A DNA stretch of 64,000 nt from JAFAGX01 sp963759875 (lineage in GTDB: Bacteria; Acidobacteriota; Terriglobia; Terriglobales; Acidobacteriaceae), in NCBI GenBank assembly GCA_963759875.1, contig CAVXBB010000005.1, positions 1 through 64,000 on the forward strand, in the 5' to 3' direction. The notes beneath the pieces were generated by a model. That model had not been told where the DNA came from. It searched no databases and saw only the letters and a program-made list of their open reading frames with translations. The first letter of the stretch is position 1, and the number at the start of each line of letters is the position of its first letter. A program made the translations under genes and the position numbers. Below, one piece after another: positions 54,646-63,557 of the stretch.

Positions 54646-55041
54646 CTACTTCCCGGCTACGGCTGCTCTTGCCGCCTCGGCTTTGGGCCACGTGGCAGCG
54701 ATCTTCGCAACGACTTCCTGTATGGTGCGACCAGTGTCGAGGTTCGCATCCACAGCGGGATGACGCTCGCCATCGGTGTGCATCACCAGCACACGCGTAT
54801 TTTGGTTAACCTTCTTGACCATGTACGGTAGGTGATGACGATCGTTTTTGCTCAACGTTGGACCGAGAACTACTAGGTCGTAACTTCCATGACGAAGAGC
54901 CTGTTCGGTGGCTTTGCGGCCCTGCGCAGTTTCGACATTATGTCCGGCGCCCTGGAGGGATGGTGCCTGCGAAGCGAGCACCTCTGGATTTCCTTCGCAG
55001 TAAAGAATTCTTAATTGCGACGACTTGCTTGTGTTCGCCAT
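54646..55041 (-). CDS. Receiver-like protein without phosphoacceptor Asp
   Basis: A 131-residue CheY-fold protein (LRILYCEGNPEVLASQAPSLQ, HGSYDLVVLGPTLSKNDRH, NTRVLVMHTDGE). In a true receiver the YDLVVLG segment would read YDLVVLD; here the phosphoacceptor position is Gly. The acidic pair near the N-terminus is replaced by EGN. It is therefore a pseudo-receiver, perhaps a protein-binding module. ATG 55041 (MANTSKSSQ) is used; an upstream extension is low-complexity. Confidence 0.7.
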   Translation of the reverse strand: MANTSKSSQLRILYCEGNPEVLASQAPSLQGAGHNVETAQGRKATEQALRHGSYDLVVLGPTLSKNDRHHLPYMVKKVNQNTRVLVMHTDGERHPAVDANLDTGRTIQEVVAKIAATWPKAEAARAAVAGK

Positions 55042-55261
55042 GTGATGAGCGCCAGCCTTTCTTTCCGCACTATCACCGTAGCAACGCCGGACCGGCAGGA
55101 AAATGTAACCGAAGGCCAAGGCCAACTGAGCGGTTTTGCGCTTTTTTGAAAAAGACGGGAAGCACCTTGCCAAAGGGTTTGCCTGATGTATTATCACTGG
55201 GCTAGAGACAAAGCTCGACGTACAATGAATCCGCATTATTCGCATTAATGGAGGCATTCAC

Positions 55262-55774
55262 GTGCGCGTCTTGGCGGTTTGCATCCTCCTTCTTGTTCAA
55301 GTAATCCTCAACTCGCGGTCTCTTGCCGCCCAGAATGCTTCGGATCAAAACTCGGCAACAGCTTTTTGCGATTTCGATGACGGGCAAGAGATCAGCGTTC
55401 GCTACAACAATGCACCTGGGAATTCAAAAGACGAACCTCGGAACGGCAGAGTATGGATGCCGGGTGGTACTCCCATGACTTTGTTCACCGGGGCTCCTGT
55501 CATGCTGAACAACGTGACCATTCCAGCTGGCGCGTACACGCTATACGTGATTCCGAACAAAAAAGAATGGACGCTGATCGTAAACAAGAACGTCACGCCT
55601 GGCGCAGCATACGATGAGCATCAGGACGTAGCCCGAAGCTCCATGGATCTCGGCGAAGTCGACTCACCTCCGAGACAGCTGCAGGTCTCATTCGCGCACA
55701 GCGGACCGAAGGTGTGCAGCATTCGGTTGTATTATGGGAAAGTCGGAGCCTTCACAGAGTTTGACGAGAGATAG
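55262..55774 (+). CDS. Secreted DUF2911 protein
   Basis: A 170-residue exported protein. It starts at GTG 55262 with GGAGG upstream. The signal peptide is MRVLAVCILLLVQVIL with a SLAAQ-type cleavage site. The DUF2911 core is PAGAYTLYVIPNKKEWTLIV followed by NKNVTPGAAYDEHQDVAR and a late VCSIRLYYGKV. The family's function is not known. Confidence 0.85.
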   Translation: MRVLAVCILLLVQVILNSRSLAAQNASDQNSATAFCDFDDGQEISVRYNNAPGNSKDEPRNGRVWMPGGTPMTLFTGAPVMLNNVTIPAGAYTLYVIPNKKEWTLIVNKNVTPGAAYDEHQDVARSSMDLGEVDSPPRQLQVSFAHSGPKVCSIRLYYGKVGAFTEFDER

Positions 55775-55912
55775 GACTCCGCCCGCAGAGCGGCGGTTGG
55801 CTCAGGTGAAATATCAACCAGCTTAGTGTCGCAGGTCCCGACTTTGAGATTTCGGGGCGAGGCAAGACGCCGACGCTAAGTTCTCACATTATGAAGCTGA
55901 CTTCGCGTCGCG

Positions 55913-56206
55913 CTAGCGCGCGTACTCTTTAACAGCTCCGTCCACTGAGACTGCGACAAACTTTCCAGTCTGGACATCTTTGAACTGCACCACCCGATGA
56001 CCTGCACGCGCGAGCTGTCCCCAGCGACTCGGTTTCTCCGCGTTCTGCTCGATGGCCTGATACTTCTTGCCATTCATATCAAACGCGAGCGTCTTCAGGC
56101 GCTGATAGCCGGTGCGTTTCACAGGGATGACCTTTCCATTGATGCTCACCGGCGCGGATGCCATCATTTGCTCCGCGATGGACTTCATGAGCTCAAGATC
56201 GAGCAT
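55913..56206 (-). CDS. Hypothetical protein
   Basis: A ~97-residue basic protein (MLDLELMKSIAEQMMASAP, VIPVKRTGYQRLKTLAFDMN, GKKYQAIEQNAEKPSRWGQL). ATG 56206 with GGGA upstream gives a compact soluble protein. A longer reading to 56359 adds a weak N-terminus. No family is recognised. Confidence 0.6.
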   Translation of the reverse strand: MLDLELMKSIAEQMMASAPVSINGKVIPVKRTGYQRLKTLAFDMNGKKYQAIEQNAEKPSRWGQLARAGHRVVQFKDVQTGKFVAVSVDGAVKEYAR

Positions 56207-56370
56207 GATTCCCACTTGTGGCACAAAATGTGCCAGTTGCTGTGATGATTGGGCAAAAGCCCAGCCAAAAACATTATCTCGCGTTCCACGATTGATCATT
56301 GCGATTCTTGTCAACAAAGATGCGTTGCGCACCCCGTCATTCCCGTGTTGGAATGCCAATGAGTAGAGCT

Positions 56371-56928
56371 ATGTCTCATCGCGTTTGTCCTTGGTGGTTA
56401 GGATACGTTCTGCTGAATCCGTTCCGGCGGATAGGGCAAGATCCACGAAAGCTTCTCGCCCTCCATGTTCACGAAGGTATGACCGTGTTGGAGCCAGGGC
56501 CGGGCATGGGTTTCTTCACTCTCGAATTGCTGCGGCTCGTGGGAAGCGGCGGGCGGGTTATCGCAGTGGACATTCAGGAAAGAATGCTCGCGAGGCTGAA
56601 GCGCCGTGCCGCGAAAGCTGGTCTGGCAGACCGACTGGATGCTCGCCTGGCTTCTGCCAGTTCGATGGCAGTATCAGACTTGCGCGGCGGCGTAGACTTC
56701 ACACTTGCGTTCGCAGTGGTTCACGAATTTCTGGATCCGGCACGCTTCTTTGCGGAAACAGCTGCGGCTTCGAAAGTGGGAGCGGAAATGCTTTTTGCGG
56801 AGCCGAGCGGACACGTAAAAGCCGCGGATTTCGAATCCGAGTTGCAGACGGCAGCTCAGGCCGGTTTTCAGCTTATGAGTCGTCCCCGAATTCGCCGTAG
56901 CCAGGCGGCGCTGCTGAAGAAGACTTAG
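56371..56928 (+). CDS. SAM-dependent methyltransferase (class I)
   Basis: A 185-residue methyltransferase beginning MSHRVCPWWLGYVLLNPFRR. The SAM-binding motif I is VLEPGPGMGFFTLELLRLVG near 41-60. Motif II-like VIAVDIQERMLARLKRR and FTLAFAVVHEFLDPARFF follow. The CPWW start is typical of a small uncharacterised family. Substrate unknown. Confidence 0.82.
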   Translation: MSHRVCPWWLGYVLLNPFRRIGQDPRKLLALHVHEGMTVLEPGPGMGFFTLELLRLVGSGGRVIAVDIQERMLARLKRRAAKAGLADRLDARLASASSMAVSDLRGGVDFTLAFAVVHEFLDPARFFAETAAASKVGAEMLFAEPSGHVKAADFESELQTAAQAGFQLMSRPRIRRSQAALLKKT

Positions 56929-57069
56929 AGGAAATCAGCAGAGCTGCGTAATGTCCCACTTGAGGCGCCGCTAGCTGCACCGAGCATTCACAACAGGCAG
57001 CAGCTTGATCCATTGGAGGGACGTCCATCCCACCTGTTTACTCTTTTGGTTCTTGTCAAAATGGTTTCC

Positions 57070-57091
57070 GAAGACTTTAGCCAAAGTCTTC
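57070..57091 (-). terminator. Hairpin at the end of parB, probable terminator
   Basis: Nine-bp perfect arms GAAGACTTT / AAAGTCTTC with a 4-base loop lie 1 bp after the parB stop. The downstream sequence is only weakly T-rich, so termination is likely but not certain. Confidence 0.5.
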
Positions 57092-57092
57092 T

Positions 57093-58082
57093 CTAACTCT
57101 TCGCTTGCAGCGTTTCCACCACCCGATCGAAATCCTCGAGGCTGCCGTATTCGATGACGATCTTGCCCTTTCCTTTGCGGTCGTTGATTCGCACTCTGCA
57201 GCCCAAGACTTGCTCCAGCTGGGTTTGGATGGCTCGCACATTGGGATCCACCCAACGTACGCCGTTTTGTTTGTCGGGCGCAGAATCACCGGGAAGGTTT
57301 GAGTACTCGACCAGCGCGGTCAGCTGCGCCACTGACAATTGTTTTTCAACAGCCTCTTTGGCGAAGTGCGGAATGTTTTCCGGATTCGTGAGCTGCAGCA
57401 GGACACGCGCCTCGCTAAAGCCGAGTTTGCCTGCGGCGATGAGTTCCTGGACCTCGGAGGGAAGCTTCAGCAGCCGAATGTAATTGGAAACCGATTCGCG
57501 GGAGCATCCAGTCTTCTGTCCGATCTGCTCCTGGGTCAGGCCAAATTCACGGCTGAGCCGCGCGAAGGCATGGGCTTGTTCCAGGCAATTTAAATCCTGG
57601 CGCTGAAGGTTCTCGACGACGGTCATTTCCGCAGCCTGCTCGTTTGAAACCTGGCGCAAGATCGCAGGAATCACGGTTTGCCCAGCCAACTTGGCAGCTC
57701 GGCAACGGCGTTCGCCCAAGATGAGCATGTACCGCCCGGAGGACGCGGAACGAACGACGATCGGCTGCACAATTCCATTCGCCCGGATCGAGTCGGCCAG
57801 CTCTTCGAGCGCTTTTTGATCAAAGTTACGGCGCGTCTGATAGGGGTTCTCATCAATCTGGTCGAGAGCAATTCGATGCACCGCATCAGTCGGCTGATTC
57901 CGGATCGCCTGGTCTGAGATTTCGGTTGCAGGTGGAGGAGGCACACTCAAAGTTGCTGCACTGGCCATAGCCGTTCCCGCAACCGCGCTCGGTCTGACAG
58001 GCAACAATGAATCCAATCCACGCCCCAGCGCTCTGCGCTTCTCGGATGCTTTATCTGCAATGACTACGTTCTCCATCATCAT
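57093..58082 (-). CDS. parB: Chromosome partitioning protein ParB
   Basis: A 329-residue ParB. The CTP-binding region has the conserved GERRCRAAKLAG near 128 and ENLQRQDLNCLEQA near 158. The helix-turn-helix is LTQEQIGQKTGCSRESVSNY near 183. A C-terminal dimerisation domain follows. It starts with three Met codons in a row after AAAGGGAG, so the exact start is ambiguous by two residues. It loads on the parS sites at 59149 and 59188. Confidence 0.95.
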   Translation of the reverse strand: MMMENVVIADKASEKRRALGRGLDSLLPVRPSAVAGTAMASAATLSVPPPPATEISDQAIRNQPTDAVHRIALDQIDENPYQTRRNFDQKALEELADSIRANGIVQPIVVRSASSGRYMLILGERRCRAAKLAGQTVIPAILRQVSNEQAAEMTVVENLQRQDLNCLEQAHAFARLSREFGLTQEQIGQKTGCSRESVSNYIRLLKLPSEVQELIAAGKLGFSEARVLLQLTNPENIPHFAKEAVEKQLSVAQLTALVEYSNLPGDSAPDKQNGVRWVDPNVRAIQTQLEQVLGCRVRINDRKGKGKIVIEYGSLEDFDRVVETLQAKS

Positions 58083-58110
58083 CTCCCTTTGTGTCGTGAT
58101 CCATCTGGTG

Positions 58111-59001
58111 TCATCGATCCTGAATATTGATCGTGACTAATTTATTCCGCTCCGTAATCCACCTCTTCCAACGAGGCGCATTGACCACCTGCTTCTCATC
58201 AGCGGCCTCGGATGTTTGCGCCGGAATCTCGTACACGATTCCGCTGCGGCCGAGAATCTCCTTCGCGAGCTGGATGTAGGTTTCGGCGCCGCGCGAGCGA
58301 GGGTCGTAGATAAGAGCCGGCTTGCCGTGGCTGGGTGCTTCGGCGAGACGGACGTTGCGAGGGATTGTTGTCTTGCACAGTTTGTCGCCGAAGTAGCGAC
58401 TCAATTCCGCGGTCACTTGCTGCGCCAGGTTGGTGCGGTCATCAAACATGGTGAGGACCACGCCTTCAACTGTGAGCGCTGGATTCAGGCTGGCGCGAAT
58501 CCGTTCGATGGTATCGAGGAGTTCGGAGATTCCTTCGAGGGCGAAATACTCTGCCTGCATCGGAATCAGCACCGCATCGGCTGCGACCAAGGCATTTAAC
58601 GTGAGCAGGTCGAGCGCTGGCGGACAATCGAGAACAATGTAGCGAAAGCGATCGCGCATTGGTGCGAGGGCATCGCGCAAGCGAAATTCGCGGCGCTCGC
58701 CATCCACCAATTCGATGTTGGCGCCAATAAGATTCTTGTGAGCAGGAAGCAGCCAGAGCTGATCCAACTCGGTTTTCTGCAGCGCCTGCTCTGCCGAGGC
58801 TAGGCCCATTAATACGTGATAGGTGGAAGTGCGACTGGGATCCTTGACCAGACCAAGGCCACTACTGGTATTCGATTGAGGATCACAATCTACGAGCAGC
58901 GTATTGACTTCGGCCGCTGCAATAGAAGAGGCGAGATTAATGGCAGTTGTAGTCTTGCCTACGCCGCCCTTCTGGTTGGCTACAGCGAGAACGCGTCCCA
59001 T
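58111..59001 (-). CDS. parA: Chromosome partitioning ATPase ParA (Soj)
   Basis: A 296-residue deviant Walker ATPase with AVANQKGGVGKTTTAINLAS at residues 6-25, the Walker A' NTLLVDCDPQSNTSSGLG and YIVLDCPPALDLLTLNALVA near 120. There is no N-terminal helix-turn-helix, as in chromosomal Soj/ParA. With parB and rsmG it forms the usual chromosomal segregation block. Confidence 0.95.
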   Translation of the reverse strand: MGRVLAVANQKGGVGKTTTAINLASSIAAAEVNTLLVDCDPQSNTSSGLGLVKDPSRTSTYHVLMGLASAEQALQKTELDQLWLLPAHKNLIGANIELVDGERREFRLRDALAPMRDRFRYIVLDCPPALDLLTLNALVAADAVLIPMQAEYFALEGISELLDTIERIRASLNPALTVEGVVLTMFDDRTNLAQQVTAELSRYFGDKLCKTTIPRNVRLAEAPSHGKPALIYDPRSRGAETYIQLAKEILGRSGIVYEIPAQTSEAADEKQVVNAPRWKRWITERNKLVTINIQDR

Positions 59002-59148
59002 TCAATTTTTGGAGAGCGCCGAGATGCTCGCAGCATATTGCGAATCGCTGTTCATTGCAATGACGGAATTCGGTGCAGGCGACTAGTTAGGACACAGAGC
59101 GCGGAATAAGTGAGTTGGAGGATTTTTCATCGCACGTTTCCACAGTGC

Positions 59149-59164
59149 TGTTCCACGTGGAACA
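59149..59164. promoter_or_regulatory. parS centromere site 1
   Basis: TGTTCCACGTGGAACA is a perfect 16-bp palindrome equal to the bacterial parS consensus (TGTTNCACGTGNAACA). It lies between parA and rsmG. ParB nucleates here. The 383-bp gap 59002-59384 contains no gene and no DnaA boxes that I recognise. Confidence 0.9.
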
Positions 59165-59187
59165 TTTTCAATGATGGTTTGCCGAGA

Positions 59188-59203
59188 TGTTCCACGTGGA
59201 ACA
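59188..59203. promoter_or_regulatory. parS centromere site 2
   Basis: A second perfect copy of the same 16-bp palindrome, 39 bp from the first (start to start). Two tandem sites at the parAB locus are typical of a chromosomal partition locus. Confidence 0.9.
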
Positions 59204-59384
59204 TTGCTGCGGCTCGCGGTTTGAAAACACGTCTGATCGGCCGACCCACAGAATGAACAATGCCACCAGTCTCTTTCACGTATCGTCCCACTCGCGGCAC
59301 GCACACGCAGAGTTGAGGGAGGAAGCATGGTCAGTCCGGCTCTCCAGCGGCGCTTGTTTTCCCACCTGTTTACAGATTAGATAC

Positions 59385-60095
59385 TTAACCAACTTGGTTC
59401 TTCTGGGCGGCGGCTGGGGCAGTTCCGGGCAGGAGCACACGGTTTGACGATAAGGGAATCGGTATTGCTTCATGCCAGGTGAAGCTCGGGAGAAATTCTC
59501 TGGTGCAATTGAGTTGAGATTCGCCAATCAAGAGCGCGAGCGTGCCTTCGGGCGCGATCAAGCGCGCTGCGGCGCGAAGTGAATGTTCAAAGTGCTCAAC
59601 CGCGCGCAAAGTCACAATATCCGCTTCTTCAATGAAATCCTCGGCTCGCCCGGCGAACACCGATGCAGCGTCCAGTGCCAGGCTGCGGATCACCTCTCGA
59701 AGGAATGTTGCTTTCTTCTGGTTCGACTCGATCAATGTGAGTTGAATCTCCGGTGCCCAGATTTTGATCGGCAAACCGGGGAAACCGCCGCCAGAGCCGA
59801 AGTCAATAACTCGCGTATGCTGTTGCCGATCGCGACCGGCAGGGAAAAAAAATCGTCCGGCAAACAGAGATTCGCCAAAATGCCGGGTGATAATTTGCTC
59901 GGGTTCGCGAACAGCGGTGAGGTTCACACGCGAATTCCAGCGCAGCAACAGATCAAGATAAGCGAGTAATTGTTGGAGTTGTGCTTCAGAGAGAGCTGAT
60001 TCCGAGGAGCTCTTAAGCGCTTGCGATGGCGCGCCTCCTGCAACCGAACTAACAAAAAAAGGCCGCAATAGGAACGCGATTCTTTGGGTATCCAT
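59385..60095 (-). CDS. rsmG: 16S rRNA (guanine-N7) methyltransferase RsmG
   Basis: A 236-residue SAM methyltransferase, also known as GidB. It has LRWNSRVNLTAVREPEQIIT near 52, the SAM-binding VIDFGSGGGFPGLPIKIW near 96 and LIESNQKKATFLREV near 118. The first ~25 residues form an unusual extension. Its position beside parAB is the conserved arrangement. Confidence 0.94.
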   Translation of the reverse strand: MDTQRIAFLLRPFFVSSVAGGAPSQALKSSSESALSEAQLQQLLAYLDLLLRWNSRVNLTAVREPEQIITRHFGESLFAGRFFFPAGRDRQQHTRVIDFGSGGGFPGLPIKIWAPEIQLTLIESNQKKATFLREVIRSLALDAASVFAGRAEDFIEEADIVTLRAVEHFEHSLRAAARLIAPEGTLALLIGESQLNCTREFLPSFTWHEAIPIPLSSNRVLLPGTAPAAAQKNQVG

Positions 60096-60126
60096 GCAAT
60101 TTCGCCATAAGGCGCAAAAGATAAGC

Positions 60127-61386
60127 CTATTGGCCTGAGGACATAGGTCGGTTAAAAACGATCTGCATCTCGGTATATTTCGGGAGAACTACGTCGCGGC
60201 CATGGCGTGTAAGCATAAATACTCCAGAGGCGCAGGCAGAAACAATCCTCGCCACGCCGGCGGTAGACGCATCGGTTGCAGTTGACACGATGGCCTCGAT
60301 CGCAAGCTGAGTCAGATCATCAGCTTCCTTGGCGATTCCCGAGGTCGCTCCGATGTTTAACAACATCCATAACTTGCCCGGGCGCTCACCTCGTAGCTGT
60401 CCTTCGGAATCAATCGCGGTATGTGAACGCTGGTCCACTTCAACGCCCGCGATTGAAGTTGCAATTGGAGAAGGCTTACCCCCAGGCAAGCTGACGGTCG
60501 TGAACTTGAGCATTATCGCTCCCGAGCGGCTCAGCGTGCGGGGAGCCTGGCTCTGCACAACTTCTCCTTGCAGCAAGCTGCCTTCGGGAAGCACCACGGA
60601 AGAACCCTGACGCACGGGCTCCAGCAGACGGGCTCGAACACTGTCTCCAGCGTGATTGCGGGAAGCACTAACATTCGCTAGAAGCATGATTCGCGCAGTG
60701 GTTCCAGCGAGTATCAGCGGCTTCAAATCGCGAGCCGCATTCACGGCTGGCGAAGATTCTCCTGAGGCCGGGTTTACGGTTTGCAGCCTCAATACCGTTC
60801 CTGAGTTGTTAACCGATTTTCCCGGCAGGGAACCGGCCGGATCGTCAGCAGAAACTGCTCTTGACTGTTTCAGGTGAATGCTCTTTTTGTTGCCTGTTGA
60901 GAGCAGCGCAACAGGCACTTTAATGCTCTGGTTCTCGCTAAAGACCACAGCACAGTTAACGAGGGGATACCTTTCTCGGCGGCGAGTGAAAACTCTCACG
61001 ACCCATGGCCAATGGTCATTGGGTTCTCGACGTCTTTGTTCCAGCTTGCTCACGGTGAGCTGCACACGGCTGCCGGACGCAAAAATCTGCCGTTCACCCG
61101 AGTAAACCGGCTCAGAAAGTACTCCCTCCACGATACTGCCCGTTTTTAGCTTGGAGAATTTGACGTGACCACTTGTTTGCACCTTCAGAATGAGCTGCGA
61201 GTTGTAGGGGCGCTCGTCCTCAATCTGAGGCTTCGCCGCTAGATTGGACACTGATGCTGTGGGCGCATTCAAAATGTCTTTGCTGCTTTTTATTGCCTGA
61301 GCATTCTGGGCAGCAATTGCCATCGTGGACACGAAAAGGAGGGAAACGACAATTGCTCCCACAAATATTGACGAATTCTTCAGCAA
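60127..61386 (-). CDS. Secreted hypothetical protein
   Basis: A 419-residue exported protein. A signal peptide (FVGAIVVSLLFVSTMAIAAQ) is followed by two repeated modules of the form KTGSIVEGVLSEPVYSGE / GDSVRARLLEPVRQGSSVVL and LPEGSLLQGEVVQSQ. Such repeats occur in uncharacterised Acidobacteriota proteins and are reminiscent of VirB10-like beta-rich domains. A C-terminal VLPKYTEMQIVFNRP closes the protein. It starts at TTG. Function not known. Confidence 0.65.
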   Translation of the reverse strand: MLKNSSIFVGAIVVSLLFVSTMAIAAQNAQAIKSSKDILNAPTASVSNLAAKPQIEDERPYNSQLILKVQTSGHVKFSKLKTGSIVEGVLSEPVYSGERQIFASGSRVQLTVSKLEQRRREPNDHWPWVVRVFTRRRERYPLVNCAVVFSENQSIKVPVALLSTGNKKSIHLKQSRAVSADDPAGSLPGKSVNNSGTVLRLQTVNPASGESSPAVNAARDLKPLILAGTTARIMLLANVSASRNHAGDSVRARLLEPVRQGSSVVLPEGSLLQGEVVQSQAPRTLSRSGAIMLKFTTVSLPGGKPSPIATSIAGVEVDQRSHTAIDSEGQLRGERPGKLWMLLNIGATSGIAKEADDLTQLAIEAIVSTATDASTAGVARIVSACASGVFMLTRHGRDVVLPKYTEMQIVFNRPMSSGQ

Positions 61387-61570
61387 ATCTCGCCTCGAGC
61401 CTGAGTGCAGAGACGATAAACGAGTTGCGAGACTCTACGCAACCGCTTTGCCGGGATTTCGGAGACGTGTTCAGAACTGCTGCATTCAGGAGTTCTGTCC
61501 GGAAGGCCAGAATCCCGGTGCACTTTAGACATCTGAGAACTCTTGCGAGCCATTGATAGAGTCAAAGCGT

Positions 61571-61972
61571 ATGACGCCGGTCTCTGAGGAAATCAAAGAA
61601 GCGGATACCGTACAGGCGCTGGTGCAGTTGCTGCGCGGGCGGTCCTACGAAGAAATCCGCCAACGGATGTACGACAGCCCACCGGGTTCCAACTGGTGGC
61701 TGGCCTGCAGAACTGAACTGGACATCCGCAATGGCGAGCAAATGGCGACGGCGCTCTCGGCCACATCGCGCGTATTGGAACGGCTGCGCGCATCCACGGG
61801 GCACTTTGAGCAACTCGCCGATACTCTGTATCAAACCACGTCAGAGGTCCGGGACGTAATTAAAGGAACCCAGGAATCCAGCCGCAGGCTGGAAATTGCT
61901 GTCTACGCGGCGATTGGAATCACCCTCGTCCAGCTGTTCGATTTGACATTTGAGATCTTCCGTAAGAGATAG
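61571..61972 (+). CDS. Hypothetical protein with C-terminal membrane helix
   Basis: A 133-residue protein. The N-terminal part (VQALVQLLRGRSYEEIRQRM) is helical. A middle region resembles a coiled coil (LERLRASTGHFEQLADTLYQ). One membrane helix follows near the C-terminus (IAVYAAIGITLVQLFDLTF) with a basic tail. No family recognised. Confidence 0.65.
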   Translation: MTPVSEEIKEADTVQALVQLLRGRSYEEIRQRMYDSPPGSNWWLACRTELDIRNGEQMATALSATSRVLERLRASTGHFEQLADTLYQTTSEVRDVIKGTQESSRRLEIAVYAAIGITLVQLFDLTFEIFRKR

Positions 61973-61990
61973 CAAGCTTTCACAAGCGCA

Positions 61991-62019
61991 AAATAAAAAG
62001 GGCGGCTCGCAAGCCGCCC
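61991..62019 (-). terminator. Rho-independent terminator of the outer-membrane protein gene
   Basis: On the - strand the stem GGGCGGCT / AGCCGCCC (62000-62019) with a 4-base loop is followed by TTTTTATTT (61991-61999). Confidence 0.9.
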
Positions 62020-62044
62020 ACGGCTTCTGATAGAAGCACCCCAA

Positions 62045-62533
62045 TTAGAACCGATACAGAAGTCCGGTCGAGACGCGGGCATTATTCTTGTCGGTAAAGC
62101 CGTTGAAGCGGGTGATCTCCCAATCGGCCTGGAATAAACGCACGGCGAAAGCTTTGCGTCCGTAATCCATACCACCACCGAACATCATCGCCATACCGCT
62201 GTTGCCGACGCCCGCGCTGGAGGCGTGAGCACCACCAAACAGAGCATGGGCGAAGGGCGAGACCGAATGTTTATGCATCGACACAACAGGTCCGCCAGTG
62301 TAGGTGTGGAAGTGGGTTCCAGTGCTGTACGCGCCGCTGAAATCACCGGTGACGCCGAGCCAGCGGGTTAGATACATAGAAGCAGCACCATTCCAGCCGC
62401 TCGCATGCCAGGAAGGATCCAGGCTGGTGAACTGGTAGCCGCCAAAAATTTCGGGCTTGGGCACTTCCTGGGCGATGCCGATGAGCGAAAACAAAGCAAC
62501 GAACAAGGCAACGCCAATGAACTTCCTCAACAT
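62045..62533 (-). CDS. Outer-membrane beta-barrel protein
   Basis: A 162-residue exported protein. The signal peptide is MLRKFIGVALFVALFSLIG. A beta-barrel pattern with EIFGGYQFTSLDPS, GAASMYLTRWLGVTGDFSG, alternating hydrophobic strands and a C-terminal aromatic (GLLYRF) fits small OmpA/OmpX-like barrels. ATG 62533 is preferred over an upstream reading because of the signal peptide and GGAGTC site. Its ligand is unknown. Confidence 0.75.
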   Translation of the reverse strand: MLRKFIGVALFVALFSLIGIAQEVPKPEIFGGYQFTSLDPSWHASGWNGAASMYLTRWLGVTGDFSGAYSTGTHFHTYTGGPVVSMHKHSVSPFAHALFGGAHASSAGVGNSGMAMMFGGGMDYGRKAFAVRLFQADWEITRFNGFTDKNNARVSTGLLYRF

Positions 62534-62761
62534 TGTCTGACTCCTTAGTTGGATTGCACCTCTTAAACTTCGCGTCCAATTGGGGTCAGCCGGGGACTGG
62601 CTTCCCAATCAGCTTCCGTCTCGTGAAAAGCCGGAGGCTTCAGGTGCTCGAACATCATTGCGTTTGCACCGGAAACGGAACAAGTAACCGAAGCCGTAAG
62701 GCAAGTGGTTTAGAGGTATAAGAACTTTGGTTACAAGAGCTTGAAGGCATCTGAATCCGCG

Positions 62762-63505
62762 TTATGTTCTTTCAGTCGCTGCGCGGAGGAATAGCGTCCC
62801 TCCGACCTGCAGGCGACCCACGCGAATGACCGAGCCGTAAACCCCGGCGTTGTTCTGGTTTGCACGAACGACCGCTTTCAGCACTTCTGGAGTAGGAGTT
62901 GCTGAATCGGGATCAAGGCTCACCATCGAGCAGCGAACGTCGTGCATCGTGACGCTGATGGCGGGCGCGTCGTCCTCCTCGCCGAATGAGAGCACGCCGC
63001 CTAGCCAGTCATCCTCTTGGAAGGGAACCGGCCGCAGTAAACGAACCACGACATTCGGCCGAAAGCGTCGCACATCCGGCATCACCCCGGCGAGTCTTGC
63101 GATGTCGCGCACAGTATCGGAGGCGATCACGGAGATGCTCGCGTCATCGAAGATGCCATTTTTTAACTGCATCATCTCCACGCGAGCCCCGTAGCGACGT
63201 CCAACCTCGCTGGCCAAATCCTCGCCGAAGACGGGCATGTCTTCGCCATCGGGCGTGCGAACATGCGTAGGAAGTTCTGCCAAAGCACCATCTTCCCGGC
63301 GCAGCGGAGAAAACAGGAGCAGGTCGGGAAGCTTGCTTGCCGTCAGCCATGGGAACGCGCTGCGGTCATCCATGCGCCGGAAGGCCAGGCGTCGGTCACC
63401 ATCGAGGCCATGCCAGCCTAGGTTGACGGCGTCGAGTTGCTCGCCAGCCATTGACTTCACCGGATACCGGAAGATCGCCTCTACATGTCCGATTTCTATG
63501 AGCAT
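62762..63505 (-). CDS. MOSC domain protein
   Basis: A 247-residue protein with an N-terminal MOSC beta-barrel (EAIFRYPVKSMAGEQLDAV) and the MOSC core (RFRPNVVVRLLRPVPFQEDDWL, SVTMHDVRCSMVSLDPDSAT). The conserved Cys is in DVRCSMVSL. MOSC proteins handle sulfur or molybdenum cofactor carriers. Its possible link with the molybdopterin protein at 22 kb is only inference; the genes are far apart. Confidence 0.85.
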   Translation of the reverse strand: MLIEIGHVEAIFRYPVKSMAGEQLDAVNLGWHGLDGDRRLAFRRMDDRSAFPWLTASKLPDLLLFSPLRREDGALAELPTHVRTPDGEDMPVFGEDLASEVGRRYGARVEMMQLKNGIFDDASISVIASDTVRDIARLAGVMPDVRRFRPNVVVRLLRPVPFQEDDWLGGVLSFGEEDDAPAISVTMHDVRCSMVSLDPDSATPTPEVLKAVVRANQNNAGVYGSVIRVGRLQVGGTLFLRAATERT

Positions 63506-63557
63506 GCTCGCTCAGCTCTGAAGCTTCCTGGATTTCATGCGCTAAACCTATAGCAGC

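Noticed and set aside
57028..59371. CCCACCTGTTTAC repeated 3' of parB and of rsmG
   Set aside because: Two 13-bp matches near gene ends are suggestive, but too short to call a repeat family from this window alone.
59002..59384. Replication origin next to parAB
   Set aside because: The parS sites are clear but no DnaA-box cluster, AT-rich unwinding element or dnaA gene is visible in the gap.
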